A stretch of 5,172 bases of DNA. Origin: Cytophagales bacterium (GTDB lineage: Bacteria > Bacteroidota > Bacteroidia > Cytophagales > Cyclobacteriaceae). Location: contig JAJCYL010000483.1 of the NCBI GenBank assembly GCA_029262955.1, positions 1 to 5,172 on the forward strand, given 5' to 3'. Under the pieces are notes generated by a model. It had not been told where the DNA came from. It did not search any database and saw only the letters and a list, made by a program, of their open reading frames with translations. Shown here piece by piece: positions 1-5,172 of this stretch (positions are counted from its first letter, which is position 1; every line of letters begins with the position of its first letter). Made by a program: the position numbers and the translations under genes.

Positions 1-1
1 T

Positions 2-325
2 GAAATCCTCGATGATAACGTAGAATTTCATTCCCCATTTGTTTGGAAACCAAAGCGCGGAAAGGACACTGCTGCGTTTATTCTAAAGAACGTAGTCTCA
101 ATTCTTTCGGAATTTACCTATTCACGCGAATGGGTACTTGATAAAGACATGGCGCTAGAGTTTTCGGCAATGATCGGGGACCTCAATGTCAGGAGAATTG
201 ACCTGATAAAATTCAATGATCATGGCAAGATCGTACATTTCGAAGTGATGCTACGACCAGCTAATGCCCTTATGAGGGTAGGGAAAGAAATGTCAGCGAG
301 AATCGAGCAGGCCGGTTTATCATGA
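2..325 (+). CDS. NTF2/SnoaL-like domain protein, 3' end (partial)
   Basis: This frame is open from the left edge to a TGA at 323-325 and gives 107 residues without a start, so the gene begins outside the window. The visible part reads as a nuclear transport factor 2 (SnoaL-like) cone fold. It opens with an acidic LDDNVEFHSPFV segment (about residues 3-14), then a KRGKDTAAFIL helix. Next come alternating beta strands (FTYSREWVLDKDMALEFSA, then VRRIDLIKFNDHGKIVHFEV) and a C-terminal helix with LRPANALMRVGKEM. The pattern 'HSPxV...P.RGK...' followed by 'D.I.FND.GKI..F.VMLRP' is typical of small bacterial NTF2-family proteins, which include isomerases, hydrolases and many of unknown activity. No substrate can be inferred. 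It lies 85 bp upstream of the lipoprotein gene on the same strand, so co-transcription is possible but not shown. Confidence 0.85.
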   Translation, partial: EILDDNVEFHSPFVWKPKRGKDTAAFILKNVVSILSEFTYSREWVLDKDMALEFSAMIGDLNVRRIDLIKFNDHGKIVHFEVMLRPANALMRVGKEMSARIEQAGLS

Positions 326-410
326 GATAAGAAGAAATGTCTGTGATAATACCTGATTGCAGGAACTTAATTGTTAGACAATCGTAGATTAGTACTCAAA
401 ATTTATTTGC

Positions 411-1184
411 ATGAAGAAGATATCCTATCTCATATTAATTGCGCTGGTAATAACCTCTTGTAAAGAAGAGCATTTGACTGATGCCAATTTAATTGTGAAT
501 AAAGCAATTGAAGCTCACGGTGGTGACAACTATGAAAATATTTCTGCAGAATTTGATTTCCGCAACAGGCACTATACGGTAGACAGAAGAGGTGGTAGAC
601 ACGGCAAATTTACCTATACCAGAACCACTGAAGACAGTATTGGGACGCTAAAAGACGTACTCATCCAGGCCAAAAAGTTTACGCGATATTTAGATGGGAA
701 AGAAGTTAGCATTTCAGAGGAGCGAAAAGCCGCTTTCACCAGCTCAGTTAATTCAGTGCTCTACTTCGCACTTTTGCCCTACCCTTTAAATGACGTTGCT
801 GTCAAGAAAGAATTTCTTGGTGAGACCGAACTTGAAGGGAATACCTATTACAAAATCAAAGTAACATTCGGTAAGCAAGGTGGTGGTGAAGATTACGAGG
901 ATATATTCTGTTATTGGTTCAATAAAGAAACATTCACCATGGACTACATCGCTTATAGTTATGAAGAAAGCGACGGCTGGGGAACTAGGTTCAGGAAGGC
1001 AATTAATCGCACCGTCGTTGGTGGCATTATATTCCAGGACTACATTAATATGAAGGCCAAAAAAGAACTAGGATTACCTCCAGTTGAAGGCCATGATCGA
1101 TTATTTATCGAAGGACAGCTTGAAGAACTTTCTCGCATTGAGAATACCAGTATCAAAGTTAAGTCTCGCGACGTCGCATCTTGA
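411..1184 (+). CDS. Predicted surface lipoprotein, DUF6503-like
   Basis: The 257-residue product has a classic lipoprotein signal: Met-Lys-Lys, a hydrophobic stretch (residues 4-14) and a lipobox I14-T15-S16-C17, so Cys17 should be lipidated after signal peptidase II cleavage. Cys17 is followed directly by Lys-Glu-Glu, which fits the K-(D/E)2 lipoprotein export signal described in Bacteroidota; surface exposure is therefore inferred. The mature part carries AHGG (35-38), FDFRNRHY (48-55), LLPYPLND (121-128), YEDIFCYWFNKET (162-174) and VGGIIFQDYIN (203-213). I recognise this arrangement from memory as the Bacteroidota DUF6503 family, whose function is unknown. Some relatives are labelled 'deoxyribose-phosphate aldolase' in databases, but nothing here looks like that TIM-barrel enzyme. 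The beta-rich pattern and the helix ending in AHGG loosely recall LolA-like lipid-binding folds; this is speculation. The ATG at 411 is chosen because the signal peptide starts exactly there; no clear Shine-Dalgarno precedes it. Confidence 0.8.
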   Translation: MKKISYLILIALVITSCKEEHLTDANLIVNKAIEAHGGDNYENISAEFDFRNRHYTVDRRGGRHGKFTYTRTTEDSIGTLKDVLIQAKKFTRYLDGKEVSISEERKAAFTSSVNSVLYFALLPYPLNDVAVKKEFLGETELEGNTYYKIKVTFGKQGGGEDYEDIFCYWFNKETFTMDYIAYSYEESDGWGTRFRKAINRTVVGGIIFQDYINMKAKKELGLPPVEGHDRLFIEGQLEELSRIENTSIKVKSRDVAS

Positions 1185-1206
1185 TCACTCCCATTTACGT
1201 ATTCCG

Positions 1207-1221
1207 CCAGAAATTTTCTGG
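1207..1221 (+). terminator. Possible weak intrinsic terminator after the lipoprotein gene
   Basis: A perfect inverted repeat with 7-bp arms around one central base (CCAGAAA-T-TTTCTGG) starts 22 bp after the lipoprotein stop codon. As RNA it could fold as a 6-bp stem with a 3-nt loop, extended by one G-U pair, and is followed by TTTT and then another T-rich stretch. The stem is short and only moderately GC-rich, so termination would be weak. The symmetry is equally compatible with an operator for the methyltransferase gene, whose ATG is 43 bp further on. Confidence 0.4.
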
Positions 1222-1264
1222 TTTTAGAATTTTAGTGTGAAATTTGAGCTCGATAATTGGGAAC

Positions 1265-2053
1265 ATGAGTACTTACACCACAGAAATCACATCTGACCAA
1301 ATACCTTCAGATAACCCCATCCATCAAAGGCTATTAAAGGCCTACTACCTGGCGGAACCTTATATCCATGGCTCTTTGCTTGAGTTAGGCTGTGGTGAAG
1401 GGAGAGGAGTAGAGATACTTGCGCCAAAATGTGACGAATATCTGGGTTTGGATAAGATTTCTGAGATAATATCAACCTTAAAAATTCAATTTCCTCACCT
1501 CCAATTTGAAGAATCAGTGTTCCCGCCGTTTCGATCTTTAAATGACAATGTGTATGATGTAATTGTAAGCTTTCAGGTGATTGAACACATCAAGGATGAT
1601 GGAGAATTCTTAAAAGAGATTTACAGAGTTTTAAAGCCTGGAGGAAAAGTAATTATTACGACTCCCAATATTAAAAAAACACTAACCAGAAATCCCTGGC
1701 ATATTCGTGAGTACACCCCAGATCAGTTATTTGACCTCACCAATTCAATTTTTGATAAGGTAGAAATGAAGGGAATAACCGGAAGTAAAAAATTGTGGGA
1801 GTATTATGAACAGAATAAAAAGTCTGTCGAAAGAATCACCCGGTTTGACATTTTGAATCTGCAGTATAGACTGCCAGCGCCTCTTCTACGCATCCCTTAT
1901 GACATCTTGAATAGGGTTAACCGTAACAAACTTCAAAACCAGGATAATGATCTGGTATTGAGTATCAGCCAAGACGACTACTTACTAAGTGATAATCCGG
2001 ATTCAAGCCTTGATTTATTTTGTGTCTTAGAAAAAGCCTCCAGTAATTTTTAA
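1265..2053 (+). CDS. Class I SAM-dependent methyltransferase (Methyltransf_11/UbiG-like)
   Basis: The 262-residue protein is a cytoplasmic Rossmann-fold methyltransferase. Motif I is ELGCGEGRG (residues 40-48), the glycine-rich loop that binds S-adenosylmethionine. Asp63 in GLDK is placed to hold the ribose hydroxyls. YDVIVSFQVIEHI (97-109) is motif II and LKPGGKVIITTPN (123-135) is motif III. The following NPWHIREYTPDQL (143-155) resembles the segment seen in many methyltransferases of glycan, O-antigen or quinone pathways. Substrate specificity cannot be told; the C-terminal 100 residues, with LPAPLLRIPYDILNRVNR (203-220), probably form the acceptor cap. An in-frame TTG at 1244 would add seven residues, but the ATG at 1265 is preferred because it is the standard codon and the fold needs nothing upstream; no strong Shine-Dalgarno supports either. 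The gene converges with the receptor gene across 5 bp. No neighbour indicates a pathway. Confidence 0.9.
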   Translation: MSTYTTEITSDQIPSDNPIHQRLLKAYYLAEPYIHGSLLELGCGEGRGVEILAPKCDEYLGLDKISEIISTLKIQFPHLQFEESVFPPFRSLNDNVYDVIVSFQVIEHIKDDGEFLKEIYRVLKPGGKVIITTPNIKKTLTRNPWHIREYTPDQLFDLTNSIFDKVEMKGITGSKKLWEYYEQNKKSVERITRFDILNLQYRLPAPLLRIPYDILNRVNRNKLQNQDNDLVLSISQDDYLLSDNPDSSLDLFCVLEKASSNF

Positions 2054-2058
2054 AGCAA

Positions 2059-4755
2059 CTAGAATTTCAACTCATAGCTGAGCGAAGGAAAAGGCACGCC
2101 AATAACTGAAAGCTTAAAAGCCTGTGGTGGTGCACCAATAGTATCTTTAAAATAGACTGAAAAGGCATTCTGCCTGCCATAGAGGTTATAAACTGAGAAC
2201 GTCCATGTTCCGGCGAAAATTTTCTTTCGTGCCGGTGATTCATATTGAAGTGACAGGTCCAATCGGTGGTAATCAGGAATTCTTCCTCCGTTTCGATCGT
2301 TGAAATAACCAATATTCTCACCTTGATAACTGAATTTACCATTTGGTAAGGTCACAGGACGACCAGAATTAAAGGTAAAGATGGTTGACAACGTCATGTA
2401 AGGACCCAGTCTATATCTGGTTACCAAGGTAAAATTGTGTGGCTTATCGAAATTTGAAGCATACCATCTGCCGTCATTAATTTTTTCAACATCAAGTGCA
2501 CCATCTATTTTTCTTAAACTCCTGGAGTAGGTGTAACTAACCCATCCATTAAACCTTCCGTTTTTCTTTTTAAAAAAAGTCTCAACTCCATATGATTTTC
2601 CAATTCCAGTCAGTAATTCGGTCTCCAGGTGACTATTCAGGAACAAGTCTGCACCATCCTTATATTCCACCACATTCTCCCAGTCTTTGTAGTATCCTTC
2701 AATTGATGCTTCGAGCTGGCTACCCAGCAAATTTTTAAAAACACCCAAGGAGTACTGATCAACTATTTCAGGTTTGAGATAAGGGTCACTCAATTTCCAG
2801 GCATCTACAGGTGATATTGAAGTCGTATTCGAAATCAAATGGATGTACTGGTACATTCTGTTATAGCCTGCCTTTATAGATGTTCCTGCGCCCAATTTTA
2901 AGTTTAGGGAAGCTCTAGGTTCAACGCCGCTATAGGTTTGTATCACCTCTCCGTCTTCATATACAGTTTGGCCGGAGACATTTTCGACATCTCTTGCCAG
3001 TGACTGGTCATAGGAATTCAATACTGCCTCACCAAGTCTTCGGTAATTACTCCACCGAACTCCATAAGACACTGTAAGATTACTAAAGAGATCAAAATCA
3101 TGCTGCAGAAATAAACCTGATTCAGTGGCTTTCTCCTTAGTTATTTTTTCAGGTTCAATGAATGCATCCTCAAAAGGCTTCAAAGAACCAAGATTTACAG
3201 TAAGCCACTTAGTCTGACCACCAACTTTTATGGTATGGTTGTCGATAGGTTTATAGGTCATTTCTACGCCTAATTGATTGTCAAGAATGCCAGATTTAAG
3301 ATCAAATCCAGCGAAAGGAATGTCTGAAGTGATAGTGGATGAATAGTCGCTTTGAATTGCGGAAACTTGTAATGTTAGCTTCTCGCTCAGTTCAGAATTC
3401 CACTTAAACACCTGGGCAAGGTTTCGCCATTGATTAGTGGTGTCTCCGGCAAACCTAAACGAGTCGCTACTGTAATAAAGTGAATAGGAGACATCATTTT
3501 TCGGATTTATGGCATAATTCAAAAGCACGTTTCCGTCATAAAAAGAGGCCCGACTATTTCGCACATCTGCATCACCAGCTTTTCGTAACAACCAATTGGT
3601 ATAAGAAGCCCTTCCCCCCAGCATAACTGACATCTTATCACGAATAATTGGACCACCGGCAGAGAATTTTGAAGACACCATACCCAAAGTTGCATCTCCA
3701 GACCAATTGGCCAAATTGCCGCGTTTATAAGCTATATCGACTACGGAAGATCCCCTGCCTCCATAATTGGCAGGAATTGCACCTTTGTAGAGAGTTACGT
3801 CTCTTATGATATTTGGGTTAAAAGCTGAGAAAAATCCAAACATATGAGAAGGGTTATAAAGAGGTGCTCCATCTACCAGAATCAGGTTTTGGTCGTAACC
3901 ACCTCCACGAACATTGAATCCACCGGAAGCTTCTCCTGGCGAACTAACACCAGGCAAAAGAGTAAGAGCTTTCAATACATCGGCCTCACCAGCAAGAGGT
4001 GGCAGTGCCTTTATCGAAGCAATTGATAATACCTCTTTACCGACTTGTCTATTTACTGCATCAGTCCTGGCTCCACTTTGAACTACGACTTCATCTAGTT
4101 CAGTAACCTCTTCATTGAGCAGGAAATTGATTTTGGCTGGCCCAATGATGTTATACCTTTTGATTTCGGTCTGATAGCCGAGAGAACTAACACGTATAGT
4201 GTATAGTCCTTTATAGAGTGAGAGTTTAAAGTCCCCTTCCAGGTCTGTACTGGTGCCAATTTCTTGTTTTTCAATATAAATATTCGCCCCGGGTAGAAAC
4301 TCACCTGAAAGGCCATCAATTACTTTACCCTTAATTTTATAAGGAAATTTACTGGTACGGGCCTGCACTCCTACAGTCGTTGGAGCATTACCAACTGTAG
4401 TAAACGGCTGGGGTGTTTGTTTGATTCTCTCAATCAAGGGAAAATCAATCCTGCCCTCACCAAAAACCCTAATCGTTGTTGTATCAGAATCGTACCCAAA
4501 CAAACTTACCTGAAGCTCATAGGTACCCTTGTTCAGTGATAAGACGAAGTTTCCTTCTGAGTCAGATGTAATAGCAACATTCTGCTTTTCAAGGTAAATG
4601 TTGGCACCAGGTAAGGGTTGCTCCGTAGAGGCATTGAATATTTTACCCGAAATATTATAAGGAGGAATGGAGTCAGGACCGATGTAAACAATGTCCTGAG
4701 AAAATGCCTCAAATGTCCCTATCAGAACATATAACAAAAAAATTGTTATCCTCAT
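2059..4755 (-). CDS. TonB-dependent outer-membrane receptor with two tandem carboxypeptidase-regulatory-like domains
   Basis: The 898-residue protein is a TonB-dependent transporter: a 22-strand outer-membrane barrel closed by a plug, driven by TonB-ExbBD. It starts with a Sec signal peptide (residues 1 to about 20, ending EAFSQ). Two carboxypeptidase-regulatory-like (CarboxypepD_reg-like) beta domains follow, at about 33-109 and 139-215, each with PGANIY, EKQ, D-x-EG, KG and GY signatures. A TonB-box-like LDEVVVQ lies at 220-226. The plug spans about 235-342, with LPPLAGEADVLKALTLLPGV, FNVRGGG (280-286) and LVDGAPLYNPSH (293-304). The barrel fills about 350-898 and ends in Phe, the usual outer-membrane assembly signal. 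It lacks a SusD-type partner and is not clearly a SusC homologue; its ligand is unknown, with siderophore, peptide or glycan all possible. A TTG 15 codons upstream (at 4800) would put an unlikely polar extension before the signal peptide, so the ATG at 4755 is chosen. Confidence 0.93.
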   Translation of the reverse strand: MRITIFLLYVLIGTFEAFSQDIVYIGPDSIPPYNISGKIFNASTEQPLPGANIYLEKQNVAITSDSEGNFVLSLNKGTYELQVSLFGYDSDTTTIRVFGEGRIDFPLIERIKQTPQPFTTVGNAPTTVGVQARTSKFPYKIKGKVIDGLSGEFLPGANIYIEKQEIGTSTDLEGDFKLSLYKGLYTIRVSSLGYQTEIKRYNIIGPAKINFLLNEEVTELDEVVVQSGARTDAVNRQVGKEVLSIASIKALPPLAGEADVLKALTLLPGVSSPGEASGGFNVRGGGYDQNLILVDGAPLYNPSHMFGFFSAFNPNIIRDVTLYKGAIPANYGGRGSSVVDIAYKRGNLANWSGDATLGMVSSKFSAGGPIIRDKMSVMLGGRASYTNWLLRKAGDADVRNSRASFYDGNVLLNYAINPKNDVSYSLYYSSDSFRFAGDTTNQWRNLAQVFKWNSELSEKLTLQVSAIQSDYSSTITSDIPFAGFDLKSGILDNQLGVEMTYKPIDNHTIKVGGQTKWLTVNLGSLKPFEDAFIEPEKITKEKATESGLFLQHDFDLFSNLTVSYGVRWSNYRRLGEAVLNSYDQSLARDVENVSGQTVYEDGEVIQTYSGVEPRASLNLKLGAGTSIKAGYNRMYQYIHLISNTTSISPVDAWKLSDPYLKPEIVDQYSLGVFKNLLGSQLEASIEGYYKDWENVVEYKDGADLFLNSHLETELLTGIGKSYGVETFFKKKNGRFNGWVSYTYSRSLRKIDGALDVEKINDGRWYASNFDKPHNFTLVTRYRLGPYMTLSTIFTFNSGRPVTLPNGKFSYQGENIGYFNDRNGGRIPDYHRLDLSLQYESPARKKIFAGTWTFSVYNLYGRQNAFSVYFKDTIGAPPQAFKLSVIGVPFPSLSYELKF
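4111..4659 (-). repeat. Duplicated N-terminal domain within the receptor gene
   Basis: Two copies of a 77-residue module are encoded here, at 4429-4659 (first copy) and 4111-4341 (second copy). They are offset by 106 codons and separated by a 29-residue linker rich in Thr, Pro and Val. An ungapped comparison by eye gives 33 identical residues of 77 (about 43%), including LPGANIY, EKQ, LSL, KG and GY at matching places. The DNA of the two copies has diverged strongly, so this is an old duplication and not a recent slippage event or assembly error. Confidence 0.85.
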
Positions 4756-4761
4756 TTTTGA

Positions 4762-4766
4762 CCTTA
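4762..4766 (-). promoter_or_regulatory. Shine-Dalgarno-like site for the receptor gene
   Basis: On the minus strand TAAGG ends 6 nt before the ATG at 4755, matching the first half of the TAAGGAGGT consensus. It is a partial match, but it helps choose this ATG over the TTG at 4800. Bacteroidota often start translation without a strong site, so its importance is uncertain. Confidence 0.35.
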
Positions 4767-4826
4767 AGGGGAATGCATTAATTAGGTTGTAACTAATCAA
4801 TTTCTCATAACCTATTCCCCATACAG

Positions 4827-4856
4827 GGCTGAAAGTACTATTTCTTATTTTCAGCC
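4827..4856 (-). promoter_or_regulatory. Inverted repeat between the kinase and receptor genes
   Basis: GGCTGAAA at 4827-4834 is the exact reverse complement of TTTCAGCC at 4849-4856, giving an 8-bp perfect stem around a 14-nt AT-rich spacer. It lies in the 153-bp gap between the histidine kinase stop and the receptor ATG, 71 bp upstream of that ATG. No T-run follows the stem on the minus strand, so it does not look like a standard intrinsic terminator of the kinase gene. An operator or a leader hairpin is possible. The rest of the gap (4756-4908) is AT-rich and shows no convincing Bacteroidota promoter match. Confidence 0.45.
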
Positions 4857-4908
4857 AAAATAATAATACATGAAAAGTTCGTGAAAGAAACGTGAATAGA
4901 CTGACAGA

Positions 4909-5172
4909 TTAAGTCGTAGCCATTTCCATTACCGGGAATCTAAGTACAAATGTGGTGCCTTCATTAATTGTTGATTTCACAGTAATGCTCCCTTTATGCT
5001 TACGCATGATTTGTTTAGATAAGCTCAACCCAATGCCGGAACCACTCTTTTTTGTAGTGAAGAACGGAATGAAAATTTTCTTTAGGTCATCTTCATCAAT
5101 TCCTGGTCCATTGTCTCCGATACTTATGAAGATGCCAGATTTCTCGTGATGTCCCGCCTTAATAATGATTGA
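4909..5172 (-). CDS. Sensor histidine kinase, C-terminal ATPase domain (partial)
   Basis: The minus-strand frame is open from the right edge to a TAA at 4909-4911 and gives the last 87 residues of a two-component sensor kinase; its N-terminal sensor, dimerisation histidine and N box lie outside the window. The fragment contains the G1 box DNGPGID (20-26), the F box with IFIPFFTTK (33-41) and the G2 box GSGIGLSLSKQIM (44-56). These build the ATP-binding site and lid of the HATPase_c (GHKL) fold. After them come KHKGSITVKS and the final strand TTFVLRFPV. All key motifs are intact, so the domain looks active. The FFTTK form is common in NtrB-like and PAS-containing kinases. The protein ends shortly after the domain with MEMATT, so no receiver domain is fused at the C terminus. 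The receptor gene lies downstream on the same strand. The signal sensed is unknown. Confidence 0.93.
   Translation of the reverse strand, partial: SIIIKAGHHEKSGIFISIGDNGPGIDEDDLKKIFIPFFTTKKSGSGIGLSLSKQIMRKHKGSITVKSTINEGTTFVLRFPVMEMATT

Noticed and set aside
352..382. Two short inverted repeats (CCTG/CAGG at 352-363; ATTGT/ACAAT at 370-382) in the gap between the first two genes
   Set aside because: Stems of 4 and 5 bp in AT-rich DNA are expected by chance, and neither is followed by a T-run.
402..409. TTTATTTG resembling a Bacteroidota -7 element just before the lipoprotein ATG
   Set aside because: It would start transcription at or after the start codon, so it cannot serve this gene as annotated.
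1287..1475. 62-codon open frame on the - strand
   Set aside because: It lies opposite the SAM-binding part of the methyltransferase and has no recognisable features.
2067..2342. 91-codon open frame on the - strand in another frame of the receptor gene
   Set aside because: It overlaps the receptor barrel end fully; composition and lack of motifs mark it as a shadow. The same applies to the open frames at 3844-4026 and 4095-4319.
4856..4862. Minus-strand TATTTTG as a promoter for the receptor gene
   Set aside because: It is one base short of TAnnTTTG and no clear TTTG -33 element lies at the right distance.
4952..5149. 65-codon open frame on the + strand
   Set aside because: It is the antisense shadow of the histidine kinase ATPase domain, whose G1, F and G2 motifs are unmistakable on the minus strand.

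Overview
The window looks like a piece of a Bacteroidota chromosome, probably from the Cytophagia/Flavobacteriia side. It is AT-rich. One gene encodes a TonB-dependent receptor of the type with N-terminal carboxypeptidase-regulatory-like domains, and another a DUF6503-like lipoprotein with an acidic signal directly after the lipidated cysteine. Shine-Dalgarno sequences are weak. No insertion sequence, RNA gene, CRISPR array or phage gene was seen. The genus cannot be named from this sequence.

Layout: on the + strand lie the 3' end of an NTF2/SnoaL-like gene (2-325), a lipoprotein gene of the DUF6503 type (411-1184), a small hairpin (1207-1221) and a class I SAM-dependent methyltransferase gene (1265-2053). 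On the - strand, converging with the methyltransferase across only 5 bp, lies a large TonB-dependent outer-membrane receptor gene (2059-4755). Upstream of it on the same strand, across a 153-bp gap with an 8-bp inverted repeat, is the 3' end of a sensor histidine kinase gene (4909-5172). All gaps are under 160 bp, so there is no long gene-free stretch.

How the genes relate: there is no clear single pathway. The lipoprotein and the receptor are both predicted cell-envelope proteins, and the methyltransferase resembles those that modify small molecules or glycans. The histidine kinase and receptor are co-directional and could be functionally linked, but the gap is long enough for the receptor to have its own promoter. 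Two gene starts predicted at upstream TTG codons are better placed at internal ATGs (1265 and 4755). I see no convincing new multi-gene system. The most notable points are the duplicated N-terminal domain of the receptor, the predicted surface-export signal of the lipoprotein and the inverted repeat ahead of the receptor gene.
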